Shown here: positions 30,889-38,424 of the stretch, in pieces | How positions within the stretch are numbered: the first letter of the stretch is position 1 | How the letters are laid out: each line of letters opens with the position of its first letter | Assembly: GCF_001499675.1 (NCBI RefSeq) | Contig: NZ_LN609302.1 | Location: forward strand, 1,937,396-2,001,395 | DNA from: Acetobacter ghanensis | GTDB taxonomy: Bacteria; Pseudomonadota; Alphaproteobacteria; Acetobacterales; Acetobacteraceae | Length of the DNA: 64,000 bases | Reading direction: 5' to 3' | Position numbers and translations under genes: made by a program | The notes under the pieces: generated by a model | Database searches by the model: none | What the model saw: only the letters and a program-made list of their open reading frames with translations | Told to the model about the DNA's origin: nothing

Positions 30889-31941
30889 ATGACAGTGCAG
30901 GTGCGCCCCCCTTCCCCTGAATCCCGCCTCCCCCGTGACCTTACGTTCAATGTGGATGACTGGCTTATTCTGGCCTCTTACTGGCACCCCATTGCTTTGG
31001 CGCGCGAGGTAGGGGATCAGCCGTTAGGGGTTACTTTGCTGGATGCTCCTCTGGTCATTTATCGCACGGCCGAGAGTATTATTGTGGCCGATGACCTCTG
31101 CCCCCATCGTGGGGTTCCCTTGAGTATGGGTAAAGGAGACGGCAAAACAGTAGCGTGTGCGTACCATGGCTTCCGCTTTGGAGAAAAAGGGCGCTGTGTT
31201 CGCATTCCGGCACACCCAGACAAGGGTATTCCCTCCCGCCTTAACCTGCATACCTACCCAGTGGTTGAGCGTTATGGACTCATCTGGACATGCCTGAGGC
31301 CTGAAGAAGGCAAAACCGCCATTCCCCCCATACCTCACTGGGATGATCCCACTTACCAGCAGATCAACTGCCCGTGGATTGATATTGCCGGATTTGCCGG
31401 GCGGCAGGTCGAAGGCTTTATAGACGTGGCCCATTTTGCGTTTGTGCATACAGAAACATTTGCTGACCCCGACAACCCTGTGGTGCCCGCTTACATGCCC
31501 CAGATCACGCCTTATGGTTTTGAAGCCGAATATCGCAGCAGCGTTGCAAATTACCCAATTGGCCGACCGGAGCGGAACAGGACCGGCTTTGAGTGGTTAC
31601 GGCACTTTCGGGTTCATGTCCCGTTCACAGCAACACTGGAGATACACTTCCCTGACGATGGAAGGCTAGTCATCATGAACGCAGCCTCCCCCGTCTCTGC
31701 CCGAAAAACACGCATGTTTGCCCCTATGTGCAGAAACTTTGACAAAGACATTCCCTTACAGGATGTTTATGACTTCAACCGCCGTGTGTTTGAAGAGGAT
31801 CGCGCTCTGGTTGAAGCGCAAAAACCTGAAAATCTGCCTCTTGATGCCAGTCTGGAAGTGCATGTGATGGCAGACCGCAGCTCCATTGCCTATCGCCGCG
31901 CTTTACGGGCCATTGGCCTTAGCCAATTTTTTACAGCCTAA
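30889..31941 (+). CDS. Rieske aromatic ring-hydroxylating/demethylating oxygenase (VanA-like)
   Basis: 350-aa oxygenase alpha subunit. The Rieske 2Fe-2S ligands are C71-x-H73 (CPHRG) and C90-xx-H93 (CAYHGF). The mononuclear iron site is D179-xx-H182-xxxx-H187 (DVAHFAFVH). Size and layout fit the VanA/phthalate-oxygenase-like group that demethylates or hydroxylates aromatic acids with a separate reductase; no reductase gene is nearby. The ATG at 30889 follows CAGGAG by 8 bases. Control by the divergent LysR regulator is likely. The substrate is unknown. Confidence 0.87.
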   Translation: MTVQVRPPSPESRLPRDLTFNVDDWLILASYWHPIALAREVGDQPLGVTLLDAPLVIYRTAESIIVADDLCPHRGVPLSMGKGDGKTVACAYHGFRFGEKGRCVRIPAHPDKGIPSRLNLHTYPVVERYGLIWTCLRPEEGKTAIPPIPHWDDPTYQQINCPWIDIAGFAGRQVEGFIDVAHFAFVHTETFADPDNPVVPAYMPQITPYGFEAEYRSSVANYPIGRPERNRTGFEWLRHFRVHVPFTATLEIHFPDDGRLVIMNAASPVSARKTRMFAPMCRNFDKDIPLQDVYDFNRRVFEEDRALVEAQKPENLPLDASLEVHVMADRSSIAYRRALRAIGLSQFFTA

Positions 31942-32108
31942 ACACCTGACCGTTTGGGCAGCAAAAACAATTTAAAAATTTATCTCTGCTTTGTGGAAAA
32001 CTTTAGCGACCTCAGCGTTCTCTTAAGACGACCAACAGAACCGCTGGTGGATGCAGGCCTGCTCCACCTTCCCTATGTTCCCACGTAGAATATGCATGAG
32101 GTCGCGCC

Positions 32109-32261
32109 ATGATCGACAAAAACAAGAAAAAACAGGCTGAGGAAGAAAAGCTGGACGATACGCTTGATGACAGCTTCCCTGCCAGTGACCCACCCTCCCA
32201 TAGTGGGGTAACAGGAGACAGAAAACCACAAGATAAAAACAAGGACAAACCAGAAAAATAA
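32109..32261 (+). CDS. Small acidic/basic conserved protein with DDSFPASDPPS motif
   Basis: 50-aa open frame, ATG to TAA. It has a charged start (MIDKNKKKQAEEEKLDD), a central TLDDSFPASDPPSHSG motif and a lysine-rich tail. The (D/E)SFPASDPPS motif recurs in short, mostly disordered proteins of many alpha- and betaproteobacteria, from memory of such proteins; no function is known to me. It stands alone between the Rieske gene and a bidirectional hairpin. No signal peptide or membrane segment is present. Confidence 0.7.
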   Translation: MIDKNKKKQAEEEKLDDTLDDSFPASDPPSHSGVTGDRKPQDKNKDKPEK

Positions 32262-32276
32262 GGCTGGGTCTGGCTA

Positions 32277-32334
32277 TCAGGCGGCCACAGAGATACCTGC
32301 ACGAATATTGGCATCATCTCTTATGGCCGCCTGA
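32277..32334. terminator. Stem-loop between convergent genes
   Basis: Perfect 11-bp inverted repeat TCAGGCGGCCA (32277-32287) and TGGCCGCCTGA (32324-32334) with a 36-base loop, between the 50-aa gene and the stop of the molybdo-oxidoreductase gene. Probably a shared terminator. Confidence 0.5.
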
Positions 32335-32338
32335 CCTG

Positions 32339-34642
32339 TCAGCCAGCTATCCGGATAGGGGGCGCAGATGCAACACTCTCCACGACCTTAACCGGTATGG
32401 ATTTGGCGGCCGGTGTGCCACTGATCTCGTCAAAATACCCCATCGGCAACAACGGATTAAGTTCAGGATAGTATCCCGCTATGGCGCCTCGCGGCATCGG
32501 ATAATCCAGTACATTCAGGCCATCAACATAACGCCTTACCCCGTCTTCACTACAGGTTTCCAAACCAATCGTATCACCATTTTTCAGTCCGCGTTCGGTC
32601 ATATCATCCTTGTTCATGAAGATGACGAGACGAGTATTGTACACCCCCCGGTAACGGTCACTATTACTATAAATGGTTGTATTATACTGGTCATGCGAGC
32701 GAATGGTCGCCAGCCGTAACATACCCTTATCGCTGACTGGTTCATTAACCTCCAGCCCCGGCAAGACAAGGAAGTTCGCTTTACCATTGGGTGTTTTCCA
32801 TACGCGGCGACGCGGAGGAATATCCAGATGGAAACCATGCGGATTTTTAATTTTCTCTGAAAAATCAGCATAAATTTCGGGGTAAACCTCGGCAATCTTG
32901 TCGCGGATCAGCGTGTAATCGACCATATACTGCGCCCACGGCGTGCGGGAGGCTGGAAGCGTTGCCATGGCCATCCGGCATACAATTTCCGTCTCCGGTC
33001 GCACATGCTCTGTTACAGGCTCAAACACCCCGCGCGATGCCGTAACATTTGCCATAGCATCTTCAATCGTGACAAACTGCTCTCCCGCTTCCGTACGAAT
33101 AATTTCGGAACGGGCAACAACAGGGAGAATAAGCGCATCCTTGCCATGCACCAGATGCCCCCTATTGAGTTTGGTTGCCACGCCAACTGTCAAATTCAAT
33201 TTTCTCATAGCGGCATAGGAACGCTCGGTATCTGGCACGGCCTGAATAAAATTACCGCCCATACCAAAAAAGACCTTAGCTGTTCCGGCTTCCATCGCTT
33301 CCAGCGCCTCCAGCACATGGTGGCCATGCCCTCGCGGTGGTTCAAACCCAAAAGCGTCCCTTACACGGTCCAGATAAGCATCGGTCGGTTTTTCATCAAT
33401 CCCAACCGTCCGGTCGCCCTGCACGTTTGAATGGCCGCGGATCGGAGCAATACCGGCCCCCGGCTTACCAAAATTCCCTCGCAAGAGAAGAAGGTTTGCA
33501 ACCTGCTGGAGCAGACGGGACCCTTCCTGATGCTGTGTGAGGCCCATACCGTAACAGATGATGGTCGCATTGGACTTGATATAAATATCCGCAACCCGAC
33601 GGATCTGCTCCTCAGCAATACCCGAAATACGGGTAATATCCTCCCAGCTACACTGCATGACCTCCTCACGCACGGCTTCCATTCCCGCCGTGTGCTCATG
33701 AATGAAGTCAAGGTCCAGCGCCTTCTCTCCACGATCCTGCGCCTCAAATAGGACCTTCATGATGCCTTTGAAAATAGCAAGGTCGCCGCCTATGCGCACA
33801 TGCACAAATTCGCTGGAAATGGGGGTTGAGCCGAACGTGCCCATCTGAAGAACGTCCTGTGGCTCCGTAAAGCGGATCAACGCACGTTCTGGCATGGGGT
33901 TAATCAGAACAATAGGCACCCCACGTTTACGGGCCTCAACCAAATTTGTCATCATACGGGGCGAATTGGTGCCGGTATTCTGCCCTATAACAAATATCGC
34001 TTCGGCATGTTCAAAATCGCCCATAACAATCGTGCCCTTGCCGATCCCTATGGCGGGTGGCAGGCCACGGCTGGTTGGCTCATGGCACATATTTGAACAG
34101 TCGGGAAAATTGTTGGTCCCGAATTCCCTGACAAATATGGCGTAAAGGAACGCTGTTTCGTTTGCTGTTCGTCCAGACGTATAAAACTCGGCCTGATGTG
34201 GGCTGTCGAGGCTACGCAGGTGCTGGCCGATCAGAGCAAATGCGTCATCCCACTCCACCGGCACATAGCGGTCACTCTGTGCATCGTAACGCATTGGCTC
34301 GGTCAGGCGTCCCTGCATTTCCAGCCAGTAATCGCTTTTTTGCATGAGTTCTGTAACGGTGTATTGCTCAAAGAACTCACGCGTCACACGCGCCTTGGTT
34401 GCTTCATGCGCAAGAGCCTTGGCCCCGTTTTCACAAAACTCCAGCGTCTTGCGATGATCAGGGTCTGGGAATGCGCAACTTGGGCATTTAAAACCACCCG
34501 GCTGATTCATCGCCAAAAGCCCACGGGAGCCTTTAACCAGAACGCTCTGTTCCATCAGCACTTTTGCCGTTGCCCCGGCAGCTCCCCACCCTCCGGCTGG
34601 ATGATGGTAGGGTTTGTATTCAGGCTTTTTATCGTTGCTCAT
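32339..34642 (-). CDS. FdhF/YdeP-family molybdopterin oxidoreductase
   Basis: 767-aa member of the formate-dehydrogenase-alpha-like (bis-MGD) family, YdeP/FdhF subgroup. Seen: N-terminal cysteines CPSCAFPDPDHRKTLEFCENG, the SGRTANETAFLYAIFVREFGTNN segment, NMCHEPTSRGL (its Cys is the likely molybdenum ligand), and the GMGLTQHQEGSRLLQQVANLLLLRGNFGKPGAG cofactor-binding block. The C-terminal molydopterin dinucleotide-binding domain follows. Like YdeP it lacks the clear 4Fe-4S cluster spacing of true FdhF. In YdeP relatives it has been tied to acid stress, but the reaction is not known. A NarM-like gene lies 25 bases upstream in the same operon, a possible maturation partner. Confidence 0.85.
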   Translation of the reverse strand: MSNDKKPEYKPYHHPAGGWGAAGATAKVLMEQSVLVKGSRGLLAMNQPGGFKCPSCAFPDPDHRKTLEFCENGAKALAHEATKARVTREFFEQYTVTELMQKSDYWLEMQGRLTEPMRYDAQSDRYVPVEWDDAFALIGQHLRSLDSPHQAEFYTSGRTANETAFLYAIFVREFGTNNFPDCSNMCHEPTSRGLPPAIGIGKGTIVMGDFEHAEAIFVIGQNTGTNSPRMMTNLVEARKRGVPIVLINPMPERALIRFTEPQDVLQMGTFGSTPISSEFVHVRIGGDLAIFKGIMKVLFEAQDRGEKALDLDFIHEHTAGMEAVREEVMQCSWEDITRISGIAEEQIRRVADIYIKSNATIICYGMGLTQHQEGSRLLQQVANLLLLRGNFGKPGAGIAPIRGHSNVQGDRTVGIDEKPTDAYLDRVRDAFGFEPPRGHGHHVLEALEAMEAGTAKVFFGMGGNFIQAVPDTERSYAAMRKLNLTVGVATKLNRGHLVHGKDALILPVVARSEIIRTEAGEQFVTIEDAMANVTASRGVFEPVTEHVRPETEIVCRMAMATLPASRTPWAQYMVDYTLIRDKIAEVYPEIYADFSEKIKNPHGFHLDIPPRRRVWKTPNGKANFLVLPGLEVNEPVSDKGMLRLATIRSHDQYNTTIYSNSDRYRGVYNTRLVIFMNKDDMTERGLKNGDTIGLETCSEDGVRRYVDGLNVLDYPMPRGAIAGYYPELNPLLPMGYFDEISGTPAAKSIPVKVVESVASAPPIRIAG

Positions 34643-34667
34643 ATTTTAAACCCTTTTGACTTTTTGT

Positions 34668-35201
34668 TCAGTTTGGAAGGTGTCCATGAGCAGACGGGGC
34701 CTGTGATGGATTGATGGATGGATCAGCATTGTGCAAAAGTCCGGCATGAGGCGGCAAAAGTCCGAACTCCCTCATTGCGGGCACAAAGTTTTCATTTTCA
34801 TGTTTCGAACGAGCAAGCTTGACTAGCGCAAAACGTTGGAGCGGCTGAAGGGCTGCCCATTGTGCGGTTGTCGGCGGTGCTATGCCATCTGCCTGAGCCT
34901 GCATTCTAACCGCATCGGGCATCTGTGCGCCTTTTTGCCAAGCTTCGAGCCCACGTGTTGCGAGAGGCCGCAATGGCTCATCGCTACGGAGAGCAATCAG
35001 CCGGGCAACCCGTTCACTATAAGCCGCCTGTTCTTGCTCGGTTTCACAAGGAAGATCGGCAAGGCTCCCTCGCTCTTCGCGGGAGAAGCGGCTCCATTGC
35101 CTCAGGCTCAGTTTTATACCAACAATATCAAGCTTCTGCCGTGCGATCATGGGAATGCAGCGCAGTGAGGCGGCAAAATCACGTTCAAAATCAAAAAGCA
35201 T
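34668..35201 (-). CDS. NarM-like (nitrate reductase-associated) family protein
   Basis: 177-aa protein. The first 100 residues (FERDFAASLRCIPMIARQKL, then DIVGIKLSLRQWSRFSREER, then LPCETEQEQAAYSERV) match the pattern of the conserved nitrate reductase-associated family, whose cyanobacterial member NarM is needed for nitrate reductase activity. The C-terminal half is longer than in NarM and is not recognised. It sits 25 bases upstream of the molybdo-oxidoreductase gene with no nitrate reductase in sight, so it may act as an accessory factor for that enzyme. No signal peptide. Family call is from pattern memory. Confidence 0.65.
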   Translation of the reverse strand: MLFDFERDFAASLRCIPMIARQKLDIVGIKLSLRQWSRFSREERGSLADLPCETEQEQAAYSERVARLIALRSDEPLRPLATRGLEAWQKGAQMPDAVRMQAQADGIAPPTTAQWAALQPLQRFALVKLARSKHENENFVPAMREFGLLPPHAGLLHNADPSINPSQAPSAHGHLPN

Positions 35202-35262
35202 CAGACCAGATTCCAGAACTGGAGGATCGGAAGGCGGGGCGGTAGAGCCGCCCCTCCCATTT

Positions 35263-35412
35263 TCATTTCGGCACGATCAGATGAAGCAGGGCCGCCCCTC
35301 CAAAAAATGCGGCTGTGCTTAAAGACCAGATCACAACAAACCATGCGATGCGCGCACTGGTATGGCGCGGTGCATTCTCTCCGTTACCCTGTACAATCTC
35401 AGTGATAGCCAT
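35263..35412 (-). CDS. DUF2474 family small membrane protein (CydX-like oxidase subunit)
   Basis: 49-aa frame starting 14 bases inside the 3' end of cioB. It has a charged N-terminus and one transmembrane helix (ARIAWFVVIWSLSTAAFFGGAALLHLIV). The position directly after cioB and the W..VIW motif match the DUF2474/CydX class of tiny subunits that stabilise bd-type oxidases. The overlapping start implies coupled translation. Confidence 0.8.
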   Translation of the reverse strand: MAITEIVQGNGENAPRHTSARIAWFVVIWSLSTAAFFGGAALLHLIVPK

Positions 35413-36418
35413 CGGTTTCCGTCACCTTTCCGCGAAAGACATGGTAGGAATAAATCGTGTAGGTCAGGATGATTGGCAGCAGAACGGCCGTCCCAATCAG
35501 CTGGAAAAACTGGCTGGATGGTGGGGAGGAGACATCCCACAGCGTTAGCCCCGGCGGCACAACATAGGGCCACATCGTAATGCCCAGACCTGACAGGCAT
35601 AGAAAAAACCAGCCCAAAGCACATAGGAACGGGCCTTTTGAGTGCCCCTTGCGCAACCCCATTACAAACTGGAAGGCAAGCACAACCACCAGAACAGGCA
35701 CAGGTGCGACAAACACAATGTTTGGCCAGTCAATCCAGCGGCGTAAGTACGGTGCGTGGAGCATAGGCGTCCAGAGGCTGACCGCCACAATGCCGATGAA
35801 CAGCCCCACAGCCAGCCGGGCAGCCCACCGGCGGCAGGAAGCCTCCAGCACACCAGTCGTGCGCCAAATCAGCCACGTAGCGCCCAGCAACGCATAGCCG
35901 CACATAACAGCCAGCCCACACAGAACACTAAACGGCGTCAACCAGTCCAGCGCGCCTCCAGCAAAGGCGCCGTCAACCACTGTAACGCCCTGCACCACCC
36001 CGCCCAGAATTGCCCCCTGACAGAAGGCGGCAATAGCGGAGCCAGCCATAAAGCCGATATTCCACAGCCTCTCACGCCCGGTTCCACGGGTCATAACGCG
36101 GAACTCAAACGCCACACCGCGAAAAATGAGTGCCAGCAACATCAGCACAATTGGCAGATAAAAGGCGGGCAAAAGCGTAGCGTATGCACCGGGAAAAACG
36201 CCGTACAATACGGCACCACCCAGCACCATCCACGTTTCGTTACCATCCCACACAGGTGCAATGGTGTTCACCATCACATCCCGTCGCTCCGGGTGGCGTT
36301 CGAGTGCGAACAGCATCCCGATCCCAAGATCAAAACCATCCAGAACAACGTAAATTGAAATTGCAGCCACCAGAATGACGGCCCACACAATAGGGAGCCA
36401 GTATGCAAAGTCCATCAT
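35399..36418 (-). CDS. cioB: Cyanide-insensitive quinol oxidase subunit II
   Basis: 339-aa inner-membrane protein with 8-9 helices. It is subunit II of the bd-type quinol oxidase, which supports the heme-bearing subunit I. Visible marks: VVLDGFDLGIGML, PVWDGNETWMVLGGAVLYGVFPGAYA and FRGVAFEFR. It starts 3 bases after the cioA stop and its end overlaps the DUF2474 gene, so cioA-cioB-DUF2474 form one operon. This oxidase transfers electrons from ubiquinol to oxygen. In acetic acid bacteria the CIO type is a common alternative to the cytochrome bo3 oxidase. Confidence 0.92.
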   Translation of the reverse strand: MMDFAYWLPIVWAVILVAAISIYVVLDGFDLGIGMLFALERHPERRDVMVNTIAPVWDGNETWMVLGGAVLYGVFPGAYATLLPAFYLPIVLMLLALIFRGVAFEFRVMTRGTGRERLWNIGFMAGSAIAAFCQGAILGGVVQGVTVVDGAFAGGALDWLTPFSVLCGLAVMCGYALLGATWLIWRTTGVLEASCRRWAARLAVGLFIGIVAVSLWTPMLHAPYLRRWIDWPNIVFVAPVPVLVVVLAFQFVMGLRKGHSKGPFLCALGWFFLCLSGLGITMWPYVVPPGLTLWDVSSPPSSQFFQLIGTAVLLPIILTYTIYSYHVFRGKVTETDGYH

Positions 36419-36421
36419 GCC

Positions 36422-37855
36422 TCAGGCTCCTTTGCCAGAAGAGGAATCAATCACACCCGGATGCATACGGGCGGCCAGTATTTCAGGAGCATGGTCGGCG
36501 CTGGCATCGTGCTCACCTTCCTGCGGTGCATGGCCCAACATACGGACCAGAATGCCCATTCCCGACCCGAACACGAGCACATAAACCACGACAAACGCTG
36601 TCATCGAAACGGCCATACTGGAGAGGGCAACAGGGGACACGCTGTCTGACGTGCGCAGCAACCCGTAAACCGTCCATGGCTGGCGGCCGACTTCCGTCGT
36701 AATCCACCCACAGAGCAGCGCAATAAACCCAGCTGGCGCCATGCACAGCGCGACACGATGGAACGTCGCGTTCGTGAACAACGTGCTGTTGCGCCGCAAC
36801 CACAGGGACCACAACCCGACCAGCATCATCAGCACACCCAATGCAACCATGATGCGAAACGAAAAGAAGATCACGGGTGATGGCGGCCGCTGGTCACGGG
36901 GGAAGTCCTTCATACCCGGCACCTTGCCCTCCAGACTATGCGTCAGGATAAGAGAGCCAAGCAGCGGCACCTTAACGGCATAATCCGTATGTTCGGTCTT
37001 CATGTTGGGAATACCAAAGAGCAGCTCCGGGGCACGACCTTCTGAATCCCAGTCCCCCTCCATGGCCGCAATTTTTGCTGGCTGATACTTCAAGGTATTC
37101 AGCCCATGCGCATCGCCCGCCATAATCTGGATCGGAGCAACAATCGCAGCCATCCACATGGCCATGGAGAACATAACCCGCACTGGCTCGCTGGAAATTT
37201 TTCCTTCCTTACGGGCTTTGAGCATATGCCATGCCGCCGTGGCCCCCACGATGAATGCGACAGATAGAAAAGCTGCCAGCCCCATATGCACAAGACGGAA
37301 GGGAAAAGACGGATTGAAAATAATGGCCAACCAATCTGCTGGCATAAACCGGCCCGTAGCCGGGTCTATGGTGTAACCACGCGGGGTCTGCATCCATGAA
37401 TTGGAAGACAGTATCCACGTCATGGAAATCAGGGTGCCGACCGATACGCAACACGTTGCGGCAAAGTGCAGCTTACGCCCCACTTTGTTCATACCGAACA
37501 GCATGACACCGAGAAATCCTGCTTCCAGAAAAAAGGCTGTCATAACTTCGTAAGACAGAAGCACGCCTGTAATTGGCCCGGCCTTTTTGGAAAAAATGGA
37601 CCAGTTCGTGCCAAATTCGTACGACATGACCAGCCCGGAAACGACACCCATGCCAAAAACAATTGAAAATACCTTGATCCAGTATCTGTACAGATCAAGG
37701 AATACGGGACGTCCTGTTTTGAGCCACAGCCCTTCCAGAACAGCCAAATAAGCCGCCAACCCGATTGAAAAGGCGGGGAAAATAATGTGGACGCCTACAG
37801 TAAAGGCGAATTGAAAGCGCGCCAGAAGGAGCGCTGGGTCATGTACATGCTGCAT
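36422..37855 (-). CDS. cioA: Cyanide-insensitive quinol oxidase subunit I
   Basis: 477-aa heme-binding subunit of a bd-family quinol oxidase. It has a short Q-loop, as in CioA rather than E. coli CydA. The N-terminus QHVHDPALLLARFQFAFTVGVHIIFPAFSIGL contains the heme-ligand histidine; the later VMSYEFGTNW segment carries the conserved Glu/Phe of the oxygen-reducing site, and GWITTEVGRQPW is the other family mark. The ATG at 37855 (GGAAAG 5 bases upstream) was chosen over the ORF start at 37948, because the latter adds a non-homologous tail. An FNR-like dyad lies about 115-140 bases upstream of the start. Confidence 0.92.
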   Translation of the reverse strand: MQHVHDPALLLARFQFAFTVGVHIIFPAFSIGLAAYLAVLEGLWLKTGRPVFLDLYRYWIKVFSIVFGMGVVSGLVMSYEFGTNWSIFSKKAGPITGVLLSYEVMTAFFLEAGFLGVMLFGMNKVGRKLHFAATCCVSVGTLISMTWILSSNSWMQTPRGYTIDPATGRFMPADWLAIIFNPSFPFRLVHMGLAAFLSVAFIVGATAAWHMLKARKEGKISSEPVRVMFSMAMWMAAIVAPIQIMAGDAHGLNTLKYQPAKIAAMEGDWDSEGRAPELLFGIPNMKTEHTDYAVKVPLLGSLILTHSLEGKVPGMKDFPRDQRPPSPVIFFSFRIMVALGVLMMLVGLWSLWLRRNSTLFTNATFHRVALCMAPAGFIALLCGWITTEVGRQPWTVYGLLRTSDSVSPVALSSMAVSMTAFVVVYVLVFGSGMGILVRMLGHAPQEGEHDASADHAPEILAARMHPGVIDSSSGKGA

Positions 37856-37969
37856 CGATACTTTCCAAAACTGATGACCAAAAAATATATGGAAGTAAAA
37901 GCAACTTCTCAGGTCATAGCGGGACCGCAGCAATGCAGGATTAAACAACCACCGCCTGCCACGACGTCT

Positions 37970-37995
37970 CTTTAATTGTCCTAGATCAATTAAAG
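37970..37995. promoter_or_regulatory. CRP/FNR-type operator upstream of cioA
   Basis: Perfect 9-bp inverted repeat CTTTAATTG-N8-CAATTAAAG. Its core TTGTC-CTAG-ATCAA (37976-37989) matches 8 of 10 bases of the FNR/ANR consensus TTGAT-N4-ATCAA, with the same centre. cio operons in pseudomonads are controlled by ANR, and acetic acid bacteria encode FNR homologues, so oxygen control is plausible. Confidence 0.55.
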
Positions 37996-38361
37996 ATTAG
38001 GCGTCCAAGATACATTACGCATGTAATCATAAATAGCATTTATGATGATAATATTCTTACACGCTATATAGTTATGACAGGATATAGACAGACCATAATC
38101 ACCACTGAACTGATGAAGAGTATTCCGCAGTTATCCGATGTTTTTTGTCGTTACGAGGCACGTCCTACACGCCTGCCCACCGGTTTTTAGCCATGATGCA
38201 AAGGCATCATATTTCCCACAGCACTGTCATATACGCGGCACTGATCATAGAAAATTGAATGGCGGGCAAGGTCTTGCCAAACCTCATGGGCTCTTCCGTT
38301 GGTCGATACGGTTAAAAAAGTAGCCCAAACGTTACGGGAACACCCCCTGAAAAATTTTGTT
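37996..38361. other. Intergenic region between cioA and the second TonB receptor
   Basis: No supported gene. A compact perfect dyad TCATAAAT-AGC-ATTTATGA lies at 38027-38045, probably another operator or promoter-proximal element. The region is AT-rich at its left end. Confidence 0.45.
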
Positions 38362-38380
38362 GATAATGATTATCACAATC
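38362..38380 (+). promoter_or_regulatory. Fur box
   Basis: GATAATGATTATCACAATC matches 16 of 19 positions of the Fur consensus, including the full GATAATGAT half. It lies 45 bases before the TonB receptor start at 38425, which indicates iron-repressed expression. Confidence 0.7.
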
Positions 38381-38424
38381 ACTAATGGAGGCTGTCAACA
38401 TTTTTGGTGGAGCACCCTTCGCCC

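Noticed and set aside
35756..36358. 200-codon plus-strand frame
   Set aside because: Antisense to cioB, with low-complexity composition typical of a shadow frame.
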